A DNA stretch of 64,000 nt from Rubripirellula obstinata (lineage in GTDB: Bacteria > Planctomycetota > Planctomycetia > Pirellulales > Pirellulaceae). The stretch lies in the NCBI RefSeq assembly GCF_001642955.1, contig NZ_LWSK01000013.1, positions 1 to 64,000 of the forward strand, given 5' to 3'. The position numbers were made by a program, and so were the translations under genes. Below, piece after piece: positions 45,541-53,974 of this stretch (positions are counted from its first letter, which is position 1; each line of letters starts with the position of its first letter). The notes under the pieces were generated by a model. The model was not told the DNA's origin, made no database searches, and saw only the letters and a list, made by a program, of their open reading frames with translations.

Positions 45541-46794
45541 ATGCGTCAAACAACCCACCAAGTCATCGTCCTGTATTTTTTGATGGCTGCGTTTGCAGCC
45601 GTCTCTCTGGTCGGCCAAGAACCAGCACCACAATCGTCTGAAAAGCCGGACGGAAAACCCGGCGCGATCAGTGAATGGGGATTGTCAGGCATTGTCTGGA
45701 GCGAAGCCAACTTGGTTCGCAAGCTAGCGGTGGAGACGGCTCAGTCGGATCCATCGCTGACGCCGAAGCAGGTCGAGGAACTCGAAAAGGTTGCTTCGGG
45801 AGCGGAAACGTTGGTCGAGTCGATGGAACGATTCGGTTGGCGACGACTGCGGCGTGGCTTAGGTCCCAGTGGCTCTTCGCAAACCACCGACAGCTCACTC
45901 GATGACGATTCACTCGGCGAAACAGACCTGCCCGATCCGCAACAAGTCGGCCGGCAGCTTGCGGATTCGATGGGATTGGAAACGGACCCGAAGGAGATCA
46001 CCAATCTCAATCCAGCACGCGATCCGGCCATCGTGTCGCGCTACGACACCGAAACACCGATCGGCCACGACGATCCTGGCATCGACGACGAACGAACGGC
46101 CAACCGCTTGCGAATTGACATCGACCACTATCGCGTCGACGACTACATCGACGAGACACCCCAGGAAGCACGCAACCTTGCCGACGCTCGTGAAGACGGT
46201 GTGGAGGGTGCCATTGCTGCGGCCGATCCCGAAGGCATCGCCGGTCCTACCGCCGGCTACATCAGTCGCCGCGAGGTGCAAACTCGATCGACGACGTTGC
46301 CCTATTCGCAGGATTCAATCTATGACGCCGACGACTATGATCCCGATGTCGATTATGACGTCGAGCATCCGTTGACCGAGCGAAAAATGAATCGCGAGGC
46401 GTCTGAAATGCTCGACGGTGACGATGACATTTCGGTTCGCAACCCGGCGATCGCGGCCGAGGGCGAAGACGAATTGCTGGCGGCAATGGAGCGTGGCGGC
46501 ACGGCCAGACCAGATTGGGATCCTGCCACCACCGCCATCGAAGGCAACCCGACAGACCGCGATCACGATGCTTCGATGCCGCGTTACAACGTGACGCCCG
46601 ACGCTCGCCCCGCCGATGCGGATTGGGTCCAGTTGCATTTGGAACTCAACGAGGCGAGGTGGTTTGCGGCTCGCGATCAAGGGTTGAGTTATCAAGCGGT
46701 CCGATCAGCTCAATCGCGTTTGATGACCACCGTCGAATCAGTGCGTCGTGCCAGCGACAGTCGGCGTCTGCGAAATTTGTTGGGAATGAATTGA
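45541..46794 (+). CDS. acidic secreted protein of unknown function
   Basis: 417 residues. A signal sequence (VIVLYFLMAAFAAVSLVGQ) begins after ATG 45541. The mature protein is highly acidic, with many Asp and Glu (DADDYDPDVDYDVEHPL). It has no domain I know. A helical N-terminal part (EANLVRKLAVETAQ, then VEELEKVASGAETLV) and a helical C-terminus frame a long disordered middle. The stop shares one base with the next start (TGATG), so the two are co-translated. Confidence 0.75.
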   Translation: MRQTTHQVIVLYFLMAAFAAVSLVGQEPAPQSSEKPDGKPGAISEWGLSGIVWSEANLVRKLAVETAQSDPSLTPKQVEELEKVASGAETLVESMERFGWRRLRRGLGPSGSSQTTDSSLDDDSLGETDLPDPQQVGRQLADSMGLETDPKEITNLNPARDPAIVSRYDTETPIGHDDPGIDDERTANRLRIDIDHYRVDDYIDETPQEARNLADAREDGVEGAIAAADPEGIAGPTAGYISRREVQTRSTTLPYSQDSIYDADDYDPDVDYDVEHPLTERKMNREASEMLDGDDDISVRNPAIAAEGEDELLAAMERGGTARPDWDPATTAIEGNPTDRDHDASMPRYNVTPDARPADADWVQLHLELNEARWFAARDQGLSYQAVRSAQSRLMTTVESVRRASDSRRLRNLLGMN

Positions 46795-47657
46795 TGTCGA
46801 TCGTCACCGAACAGGAATCCTGCGGTCAAGCATTGGAAACACCCGACGGCCGGCGGCTTGCACTTCGCTGCGAAGGCGATGCGGACGTGCCGTTAGCCTT
46901 TGTGGTTGTTCATGGCCTTGGCGAACACATCGGATGCTATGGCGACTTCATCAACAGAATGGTTGCGGCGGGTCGAGGCGTGTTGATCTATGACCAACAC
47001 GGCCATGGCGAGAGTCCCGGACGTCGCGGTGACGCTCCCAGTTTCGACACGTTGATCGACGACATCGCGGTTGCGTTGGAATATGCCGCCAAACATTTTC
47101 GCGGTGCCGAGATCGTGCTTCTTGGACACAGCATGGGTGGCAACTTGGTCCTGAACCATCTACTCGATCGTGACCACGAATACGTTCACCGGGCGATCGT
47201 CACCAACCCGATGATCCTGCCACCGAATCCGCCGACGCCCCCACAGGCCTTTGCCGCGTGGCTGACCGGCAAACTCATTCCGCACCTTCGAGTCTCCGCG
47301 TCAGTCGAACCAGAACAACTGACTCGCGATGCCGGCGTTCAAAACATCATCGCCGACGATGAACTGACGCACGAGAAGCTAGCGGTTGGCATCGGAGCTC
47401 AATTGATCAATCAAGGACTTTGGCTCAGCGAACATGCCGATCATTTGAGCGTCAAACTTCTCGTCTTGATGGGCGACCAGGATGAGCTTTGCGATCACGA
47501 CACGACCAACGAATTGATCGCCAAAGCGGGCAAGCAATGTCAACAACAAGTCTTCCCCGGCCTCCGTCACTCCTTGTTGATCGAACGAGATCGCCAACAG
47601 GTCTACAACGCCATTCACGGTTGGCTCGAATCCACTTCCGATCATGCGTTAAAGTAG
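46794..47657 (+). CDS. monoacylglycerol lipase-like alpha/beta hydrolase
   Basis: 287 residues from ATG 46794. Hydrolase_4/S33 features: VVVHGLGEHIGCYGDF, IYDQHGHGESPGRRGD, nucleophile GHSMGGNLV, acid in LVLMGDQDELCD and His in FPGLRHSLLIERD. The His-Gly and GHGxSxGxR blocks are characteristic of monoglyceride lipases or lysophospholipases. It is coupled to the acidic secreted protein gene. The open frame back to 46515 merely overlaps that gene. Confidence 0.88.
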   Translation: MSIVTEQESCGQALETPDGRRLALRCEGDADVPLAFVVVHGLGEHIGCYGDFINRMVAAGRGVLIYDQHGHGESPGRRGDAPSFDTLIDDIAVALEYAAKHFRGAEIVLLGHSMGGNLVLNHLLDRDHEYVHRAIVTNPMILPPNPPTPPQAFAAWLTGKLIPHLRVSASVEPEQLTRDAGVQNIIADDELTHEKLAVGIGAQLINQGLWLSEHADHLSVKLLVLMGDQDELCDHDTTNELIAKAGKQCQQQVFPGLRHSLLIERDRQQVYNAIHGWLESTSDHALK

Positions 47658-47696
47658 GAGCATCGATCGAGACTCTTCACCGATCACTCCGGCTGC

Positions 47697-48959
47697 ATGG
47701 AAACCATTATCGAAACGCATCGCGGGTCAGAGACCGCGCGCCGAAAAGACGCCAATCAAACGCTGTTGTTGATCGAGATCGGTATCGTTGTCGCTGGCGA
47801 GCTTGATTCGATCGACCAGCGGTCGCTACGTGACGCGGTGGAATCATTGCGATCGAACCTGCAGCGGTCGCACCAATCCGCTGGACTAACGTTTCGATTT
47901 GTTCAAGTGCAACGGCGTGAGATGGTTTTGGGGACGCGAGTCGAGCCAAGCGTGTTGCTGCGACGGGCGCAAGAAGAACGTGATGCGAAGGGTTGGGATT
48001 TCGCGTTCGTGGTGACGGCCGCCGAATTGCTTGGCAAGTATTCCTCGTCCACTTGCTACGCCGCGCTCAGTCGCCCGCTCGACGCGGCGGTGTTTTCGAC
48101 TTCGCTGATCGATCCGCATGCCATCGGTGAAAAAATCGAGTCTTCGCAACGAATCAAGCGTCTGACCGAACGATTGCATCGCTTAATGCTCCACGCCATC
48201 GGCCATCTTTCGGGGTTGTCGCAAACGGATGCCAACGACCGGATCATGTCGCGGCCGACGGCAATCGCGGATCTGGACACCGCTGCCAGTTTCAGTGACA
48301 CCGAGCAAACGAAGATTCAGCGTGCGTTGATCGAGACTGCTGACCAGCGTTTGGAAGAACAAAACGGGGACGCGGGAAACGAGCTGTCGTTTTTGATGCG
48401 AGCCGCTTGGATCAACCGGCATGAGATCGCCGAAGCCGTCCGCGCGGCTCGCCCGTGGCAATTTCCACTGCGGTTGCCTGGTTTGACGATCGCTTCGGTG
48501 TCAACGCTGTTGATCTTGTTGATGACCGCCGAAGCATGGGATTTGGCTTTGTCGCAAAGCACAACGTCCGTGATCGTGCTGGGCATTCTTGTCGCAATCA
48601 CGACGACCATTTTTGTGGCTATCCGGCAACAGTTGTTGATTCGCCGTCGACGCAATCGCAGCGAGCAAAACGTCGTGACCGCCTTGTCCGCAATTTTGAT
48701 CGTTGCCGGTGGAATGGCAACGACCTGGGTTTGTTTGGCAGCGGCAGGAATGTTGGTGGTGACCGCACTTTTTTCGTCGAACTTGATCGCGGGTTGGGCG
48801 GCATCGAGCGACCTGGACGCCGTCAACGTCGGTCTGAGTAGCCGGTGGATGATGAGCTGCTTTTGCAGTTCGCTGGGGATTTTGATCGGTGCCTTGGGAG
48901 CAAGCTTTGAATCGCAGAACTATTTTCAGCACGTGATCTTCGTGGACGAAGAGTTGTGA
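47697..48959 (+). CDS. membrane protein with degenerate zincin motif
   Basis: 420 residues. The N-terminal domain (1-190) resembles an archaemetzincin-like fold and ends in HRLMLHAIGHLSGLSQ. The zinc ligands look like HxxxHxxGL, but the catalytic Glu of HExxH is Ala. The C-terminal part has five or six membrane helices (about 260-410), with an Arg-rich stretch RQQLLIRRRRNRS between them. It is probably an inactive or altered metallopeptidase-like membrane protein. It starts 39 bases after the lipase gene. Confidence 0.65.
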   Translation: METIIETHRGSETARRKDANQTLLLIEIGIVVAGELDSIDQRSLRDAVESLRSNLQRSHQSAGLTFRFVQVQRREMVLGTRVEPSVLLRRAQEERDAKGWDFAFVVTAAELLGKYSSSTCYAALSRPLDAAVFSTSLIDPHAIGEKIESSQRIKRLTERLHRLMLHAIGHLSGLSQTDANDRIMSRPTAIADLDTAASFSDTEQTKIQRALIETADQRLEEQNGDAGNELSFLMRAAWINRHEIAEAVRAARPWQFPLRLPGLTIASVSTLLILLMTAEAWDLALSQSTTSVIVLGILVAITTTIFVAIRQQLLIRRRRNRSEQNVVTALSAILIVAGGMATTWVCLAAAGMLVVTALFSSNLIAGWAASSDLDAVNVGLSSRWMMSCFCSSLGILIGALGASFESQNYFQHVIFVDEEL

Positions 48960-49002
48960 TTTTGTGTCATTCTCCGTCAGCAAATGCCAGATCCCTCGGC
49001 TC

Positions 49003-49018
49003 TGGAACAACGTTTGCG
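49003..49018 (+). promoter_or_regulatory. sigma-54 promoter candidate (DUF3140 gene)
   Basis: TGGAACAACGTTTGCG has GG-N10-GC and TTGC, with A for C at one position. It lies 57 bases before the ATG at 49075. Confidence 0.65.
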
Positions 49019-49074
49019 GTTTCGTTCCAACTGTCCGGATCCACCATGCAAAGCCACCCAGCAAAGAGAATCAA

Positions 49075-49419
49075 ATGACTCGCACTTTGAATGACCAGCA
49101 CGAAGAAACCTACCAGCAGTTCAAAGACCTGGTGAACATGCAGCCGCAGGAACTCGCCGATTGGCTCGAGACGGATGAATCCAAATCCGTCGGGTACGTG
49201 CGCGATGGCGAAGACGAATCAGTCGGCCATCAATCGGGCGAGTCGATCGTTCAGATCAAACGGACCAACAAAGCCGACTTAACCGATCAACAGATCGAAC
49301 ACATGAACAAAGTCTGCCATTACATCAAACGACACACCGCCCAGCGACCGGAAGGCGACATCGCCGAAACCGATTGGTGTTACAGCTTGAAAAACTGGGG
49401 ACACGATCCCACGAAATGA
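49075..49419 (+). CDS. DUF3140-family protein
   Basis: 114 residues. The family signature is clear: LVNMQPQELADWLETDESKS, GHQSGESIVQI, HMNKVCHYIKRHTAQRPEGD and NWGHDP at the end. The family is a small soluble protein of unknown function, often in genomic neighbourhoods with stress genes. ATG 49075 matches the family start. The CAP gene follows 59 bases later. Confidence 0.88.
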   Translation: MTRTLNDQHEETYQQFKDLVNMQPQELADWLETDESKSVGYVRDGEDESVGHQSGESIVQIKRTNKADLTDQQIEHMNKVCHYIKRHTAQRPEGDIAETDWCYSLKNWGHDPTK

Positions 49420-49478
49420 TTTCAAAACCCAACGCAATTCCCCCAACGCCGTTTCTTCAACCAGAATCGAGTCATCCC

Positions 49479-50216
49479 ATGCTCCGCATCCACATTACCC
49501 TGTTCTTTGTTCTCTGCTTTGCATCGGGGCGTTCGATCGGAAACGAACCGGTCGACGACAAAGAAATGATTCGCAACGTCGAATCAGCGATCGCTGAACA
49601 AACCAATGCCTTTCGCGCTCAAAACGGGCTGGAACCGGTGTCGATCGACGAAGACTTGAACCAAGCCGCTGCCAAGTTCGCTCGGTTCATGGCCGAAACC
49701 GGAAAGTACGGGCACCGCGCCGACGGACGAACACCGGCTGCCCGTGCCAAAGCAGCGGGCTACCGATACTGCGTCGTCCGTGAAAACATTGCCTATCGCA
49801 CCAACACGGGCGAAGTGAGTTCCGACGGTTTGATCGAAACGTTCGTGCAAGGTTGGATCGACTCGCCACCGCATCGTGAAAACATGCTCGCCGACTACGT
49901 CCTTGATACTGGCGTGGCCGTCGCGACCACTGATGGCGTCACCTACTATGCCGTGCAATTGTTCGGTCGGCCGAAGTCTGCGGCGATTGAATTGGAAGTG
50001 ACCAACCGGTCAAGCGAAGCGAAGACGCTTGAGATTTTGGCCAACGACAGCGAAGACACCGTCGAGCTTCCGCCGCGAGGAGTCATTCGCATGAAACGCT
50101 GCTTCCCAACCACCCTCCAAATGCAGGAAAGCGAAACAGAGTTCTCAATCACGGAATCAACCCGATTGGTGATCACCGACGACGGCCTGCAAAAGATCTC
50201 GCAACAAGCCCCATAA
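49479..50216 (+). CDS. secreted CAP/SCP-domain protein
   Basis: 245 residues from ATG 49479 (an ATG at 49416 is also open). A signal peptide (MLRIHITLFFVLCFASG) is followed by a CAP domain (about 35-165): ETNAFRAQNGLEPV-like helix, GHRADGRTP, ENIAY, WIDSPPHRENML and VGVAV-type strand. The conserved His and Glu of bacterial CAP proteins are present. A beta-rich tail (170-245) is of unknown fold. Extracellular function unknown. Confidence 0.85.
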   Translation: MLRIHITLFFVLCFASGRSIGNEPVDDKEMIRNVESAIAEQTNAFRAQNGLEPVSIDEDLNQAAAKFARFMAETGKYGHRADGRTPAARAKAAGYRYCVVRENIAYRTNTGEVSSDGLIETFVQGWIDSPPHRENMLADYVLDTGVAVATTDGVTYYAVQLFGRPKSAAIELEVTNRSSEAKTLEILANDSEDTVELPPRGVIRMKRCFPTTLQMQESETEFSITESTRLVITDDGLQKISQQAP

Positions 50217-50220
50217 GGCT

Positions 50221-50236
50221 CGGCACACGATTCGCT
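50221..50236 (+). promoter_or_regulatory. sigma-54 promoter candidate (PfpI gene)
   Basis: CGGCACACGATTCGCT has GGCAC and GG-N10-GC, with TTCGC in place of TTTGC. It lies 48 bases before the ATG at 50284. Confidence 0.6.
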
Positions 50237-50283
50237 GCTGTGTTCACAAAGAGTTACCTTTCTTTCATCCAAAGGAGCGAAAC

Positions 50284-50856
50284 ATGACTGACAAACAGCT
50301 ACGTGGAAAACGCATTGCATTCTTGGCAACCGACGGATTTGAACAAATTGAACTAACGCAGCCCTGGGAAGCGATCCGCGACGCCGGAGCCGAAGTGGTT
50401 TTGGTGTCGCCGAAGGATGGCGAGATTCAAGGAATGAACCACGACGAAAAAGCCGACACGTTCTCGGTGGACTTGAACGTCAATTCGGCGTCGGCCGAAA
50501 ACTTCGACGGCTTGGTTCTGCCAGGCGGCGTCGCGAATCCCGATTCCCTGCGGACCTGTGAAGACTCGGTAAGTTTCGTGCGAGACTTTTTCAAACAGCA
50601 CAAGCCCGTGGCCGCGATTTGTCACGGCCCTTGGACGTTGATCGAAGCCGACGTTGTCCATGGACGCCGAGTCACGTCTTGGCCAAGTTTGAAAACCGAC
50701 TTGAAGAACGCGGGAGCCGAGTGGGTCAATGAGTCGTGTGTTTGCGACCAAGGACTGGTCACCAGTCGAAACCCCGACGACCTGGACGCGTTTTGCGCAA
50801 AGGCGATCGAAGAATTCGCTGAAGGGAAGCACGCGGAGCAGACCGCCGCAGGCTGA
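50284..50856 (+). CDS. PfpI/YhbO-family DJ-1 superfamily protein
   Basis: 190 residues. Nucleophile elbow AAICHGPWTLIEA (Cys), Glu in FEQIELTQPW and His next to Cys form the PfpI triad. FDGLVLPGGVANPDSLR is the characteristic loop. Members act as deglycase or general stress proteins; the precise activity is debated. AAGGAG precedes ATG 50284 with good spacing. A sigma-54 site lies upstream. Confidence 0.9.
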   Translation: MTDKQLRGKRIAFLATDGFEQIELTQPWEAIRDAGAEVVLVSPKDGEIQGMNHDEKADTFSVDLNVNSASAENFDGLVLPGGVANPDSLRTCEDSVSFVRDFFKQHKPVAAICHGPWTLIEADVVHGRRVTSWPSLKTDLKNAGAEWVNESCVCDQGLVTSRNPDDLDAFCAKAIEEFAEGKHAEQTAAG

Positions 50857-50871
50857 GAACAAGGGTGAATC

Positions 50872-51222
50872 GTGAACGAGCTTGTGCAAGTACTCTTGCT
50901 AACCACCATGGCCGGTGCGGCAATACCGATCGGTGGCGCGATCGCGATGATCGAGAAGATTTCGCCACAGTGGATCGGCTATCAGCATTTATCCGCGTAC
51001 CCGAAAGTCGTCGGCTTCATCATGCTCTTCGCCGCCAGTGGCATCCTCTATCTCACCTTTCAAGACCTTGCCCCTCAATCCAAAAGCGGCAATCAAAGGG
51101 CACCTGCCGTCGCTTCCGTTCTGGGGTTCTTGCTCGGTGTCATCGGCCAGGTTTTGCTCGACGGATGGCGTCGTGGACGAGGTGACGAGTCCCCCGGCGC
51201 TTTCCCGTGCCAGGACTCGTGA
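50872..51222 (+). CDS. mini ZIP-like membrane protein
   Basis: 116 residues from a GTG with AAGGG seven bases upstream. Three membrane helices. LTTMAGAAIPIGGAIAM resembles the first helix of ZIP transporters and GFIMLFAASGILYLTFQDLAP the last part. The middle of a normal ZIP protein (about 130 residues with the metal-binding helices) is missing. The last codons lie in an inverted repeat and may be read-in sequence. It is either a short membrane protein or a gene with a large internal deletion. Confidence 0.6.
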   Translation: MNELVQVLLLTTMAGAAIPIGGAIAMIEKISPQWIGYQHLSAYPKVVGFIMLFAASGILYLTFQDLAPQSKSGNQRAPAVASVLGFLLGVIGQVLLDGWRRGRGDESPGAFPCQDS

Positions 51223-51232
51223 CCTCATCCAC
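51173..51232. repeat. inverted repeat across the end of the mini ZIP gene
   Basis: Arms 51173-51191 (GTGGACGAGGTGACGAGTC) and 51214-51232 match with two mismatches. The stop at 51222 lies inside the right arm. A T-run is missing, so it is not a typical terminator. Confidence 0.8.
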
Positions 51233-51269
51233 CACTAAACCACACTTCCCCAACCCCCGAGAGACAATC

Positions 51270-51983
51270 ATGACATTTGCAGAACCGACCTTTGAAACCG
51301 ATCTGGACACCGAGGGCTTCACGCCAACCGAGCGTGAGCAAGAAGCCATTGCGGCCGAGTGTGACCGTATCCGCCAACTCATCGAAGAATTCCCGACGCA
51401 GATCCTGCACATCAACGTCGAATACAACTCCAACAGCGAAGAGTACGAGATCAAACTTGCGTTGGTGCTGCCCGGCCAAACGTTTGCCACCGGCGACGTC
51501 AGCGAATCGTGGGAGCAGAGTCTCGAAAAAAGCGTTCAAAAGATGATCCGCCGCATTGAACATTACAAGGCAACCATGTCCGGCGAACCGGAACAAGCTC
51601 GCATGGCCGCAGGCACGACGATGGAAGTCGAACCAAATCGGCGGATGGATGGAAAGCAAGTTGCCAAGGCGGTTGAGCAAGGCAACTACTTGGAATTTCG
51701 CAAGGCGATGTATCCGATCGAAGAGAGTTTGCGAGAGCGAGTTGGCCGCTGGTTGCAGCGTTACCCGCAAATTCAAGCCAAGATCGGAAATCGCTTCACC
51801 ATCGCCGACATCGTCGAAGAAACGTTCATCATGGCGTTCGACAACTTCAACGATTGGCAACCCGAAATGTTGTTCGGCCAATGGGTGGAGACGCTTATTG
51901 ACCCTGCCATGAAGGCGATCGCACGTGACCCCGAAGGCGAGTTGGAAGCGATCAGCTTTCAACAAACCTGGAATGAGGTGTAG
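51270..51983 (+). CDS. HPF/RaiA-like protein fused to a sigma-70 region 2-like domain
   Basis: 237 residues from ATG 51270. Residues about 35-110 read like ribosome hibernation factor (S30AE): ILHINVEYNSNSEEYEIKLA, LVLPGQTF and KSVQKMIRRIEHYKATM. Residues about 130-235 resemble sigma-factor region 2: ERVGRWLQRYPQIQAKI, FTIADIVEETFIMAFDNFND, WQPEMLFGQWVETLIDPAM. There is no region 4, so it may not drive transcription. A role coupling ribosome inactivation to stress is inferred. Resemblance was judged by eye only. Confidence 0.72.
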   Translation: MTFAEPTFETDLDTEGFTPTEREQEAIAAECDRIRQLIEEFPTQILHINVEYNSNSEEYEIKLALVLPGQTFATGDVSESWEQSLEKSVQKMIRRIEHYKATMSGEPEQARMAAGTTMEVEPNRRMDGKQVAKAVEQGNYLEFRKAMYPIEESLRERVGRWLQRYPQIQAKIGNRFTIADIVEETFIMAFDNFNDWQPEMLFGQWVETLIDPAMKAIARDPEGELEAISFQQTWNEV

Positions 51984-52053
51984 AAGCTGAGAACCGCCGT
52001 TCGCCGCTCAGCCTAGGTCTGTCATTGCTCACGCTATCGCTAGAAGAACCTTC

Positions 52054-53880
52054 ATGAGTACGTCTGCCAAATCTTACGCCATGACATCGCAACAACTCTT
52101 TCGAGCGTTGGCGGCGTTCGTTCTACTGGCATGCGTTTCCGATTCCGCTTGCGCTCAATCGCTGCTTTCGTCCGGCGATAGTCATCCCGATGGTGGACGG
52201 CCCAAGTCGACGCAAGTTGGTTTCTTTGAATTGATGGAATCCGGCGGCGATGCGATGCTGGATCTGTTTCAACCTGAACACCAGAAGTTCACCGCCGAGT
52301 CGCCCGAGTACGATTCACAGGCGAGTCCGCGTGACGCCTTGATGACGTTCGTTGAAGCAATGAACCACGTCGCCCAAGGTCGGCGAGAACCGTTGGATCG
52401 GGCACTCGGTGTCCTTCCTGCTGGTACGAACAATCCCGAGCAAGTTGCAACCGATTTGCTGCACGTCTTTGATCGACTGCCAGAGATCAGCCCAGGAACG
52501 ATTCCCGGCGAGAAGATGGTCGCCGACCAAAAAATCACGCGTTTTGAGTTGTTCCCACGCGGAATCGCGAGCGATTGGGCGTACAAAGCCATTGGCAGTG
52601 CTCCCCAAGGCAGCATCGTGTTGGTGGAAAATGGCGACCAGTGGAACTTCAGTGAGAAGACCGCGAGCGGGGCGGCCGATCTGCTTGATAGTTTGAAAGC
52701 CATTCCGCCACGTAAACGCATTGAGCGGAAAGGCGATCTGTTTTTGAGCGTCGTCGAACCGACCTATCGCAAGACATCGGCAGTGGATTGGTTACTGGCA
52801 ATCGTTTGGACGGTTGCGGGGATCGCTGTCGCTTGGCTTGTCTACAAGGGCGTCACTAAGTTGATTGCCAAACGTGAAAGCGATGGTGACAACTTCATCA
52901 CGCCAATTTTAAGCAGCTTGATGATCCCGGCCGTGATCCTGCTAATCGTTCTGGGGGCGGCGATCGGTTCGGCCAAAATCTATATGCACCCGGCGTTGTC
53001 GGCGTTCCGTTGGAACTTGATCGAAGCCGCCATGGTGCTGGCAGGTGTCTATCTGATCGTGTCACTGATCGAGTTGCTTTGCTTGGGCGTCCGCCGTACT
53101 TTCTATGGCGATGATGATCCGTATGCCAAAATGATGTCGCTGGTCGTTCGGCGTGGCTTGCGAGTCTTTGCCACCGTGGTCTTGCTGTTGTTCGTCTTTC
53201 AAAATGTTTTCAAGTGGAACGTGACCGCTCTGATTGGTGGGTTCAGCATCATTGCGCTGGCGTTGTCGCTGGCGGCACAGGACGCGGTGAAGAACTTGTT
53301 CGGAGCGCTGACGATTTTCGCCAGCCGTCCGTTTATCAAAGGTGACTGGATCAAGTTCGCGGGCGAAATTGGTCAAGTCGAAGACGTCAGTTTGCAGGTC
53401 ACACGAGTGCGGTTGTTGTCCGGCGAAGTCTTGTCCGTGCCCAACATGAAGTTCATCGACGACACGGTAGAAAACATGTCAATGCGAAAGTATTTGCGGC
53501 GGATCATGGATGTGCAGATCACCTACGACACGCCCGCCCACAAGGTTAACGAAGCGATCGATATCCTGAACGATATTCTTAACAGCGACCCGATCGTCAG
53601 CGACGGACAAGCCGATCTGGATGCTCACCCGCCACAGGTTTGGTTCGAGGAATTTGGATCGCACTATCTAAATATACGCGCTGACTATTGGTACATGATG
53701 GACGAAGATTCCACCTCACCGCAGCGTGACACCGAGCGAGGTTGGTTCAGCTATCTCGACCATGCCACGATCGTTAACACGATGTTGCTGGAACGTTTCA
53801 ATGACGCCGGAATCGACTTTGCTTTTCCTACTCAATCGATTCGACTGTCCAACGAAATGGGTGAAGCATTGGTGAGTTAA
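52054..53880 (+). CDS. MscS-type mechanosensitive channel with extracytoplasmic domain
   Basis: 608 residues. A signal peptide (FRALAAFVLLACVSDSACA) is followed by about 230 extracytoplasmic residues. Then come membrane helices near 245-265, 290-310 and 325-345, and the pore-forming MscS helix (LSLAAQDAVKNLFGALTIFA, then SRPFIKGDWI). The cytoplasmic beta domain is VEDVSLQVTRVRLLSGEVLS, then VPNMKFID. It is probably an osmotic release valve. It starts 70 bases after the HPF gene; the final gene stop abuts the sigma-54 site of the next gene. Confidence 0.9.
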   Translation: MSTSAKSYAMTSQQLFRALAAFVLLACVSDSACAQSLLSSGDSHPDGGRPKSTQVGFFELMESGGDAMLDLFQPEHQKFTAESPEYDSQASPRDALMTFVEAMNHVAQGRREPLDRALGVLPAGTNNPEQVATDLLHVFDRLPEISPGTIPGEKMVADQKITRFELFPRGIASDWAYKAIGSAPQGSIVLVENGDQWNFSEKTASGAADLLDSLKAIPPRKRIERKGDLFLSVVEPTYRKTSAVDWLLAIVWTVAGIAVAWLVYKGVTKLIAKRESDGDNFITPILSSLMIPAVILLIVLGAAIGSAKIYMHPALSAFRWNLIEAAMVLAGVYLIVSLIELLCLGVRRTFYGDDDPYAKMMSLVVRRGLRVFATVVLLLFVFQNVFKWNVTALIGGFSIIALALSLAAQDAVKNLFGALTIFASRPFIKGDWIKFAGEIGQVEDVSLQVTRVRLLSGEVLSVPNMKFIDDTVENMSMRKYLRRIMDVQITYDTPAHKVNEAIDILNDILNSDPIVSDGQADLDAHPPQVWFEEFGSHYLNIRADYWYMMDEDSTSPQRDTERGWFSYLDHATIVNTMLLERFNDAGIDFAFPTQSIRLSNEMGEALVS

Positions 53881-53884
53881 TGAG

Positions 53885-53900
53885 TGGCACAGCATGTGCA
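53885..53900 (+). promoter_or_regulatory. sigma-54 promoter candidate (DUF2382 gene)
   Basis: TGGCACAGCATGTGCA has TGGCAC and GG-N10-GC, with GTGCA for TTGCA. It starts just after the MscS stop and lies 75 bases before the ATG at 53975. Confidence 0.72.
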
Positions 53901-53974
53901 TTTGGTTTAGGTATCTCCGCCAGCGAGCGCTGGACCAACGGAACACTCATTACTTATGCACAAGGAACACAACC

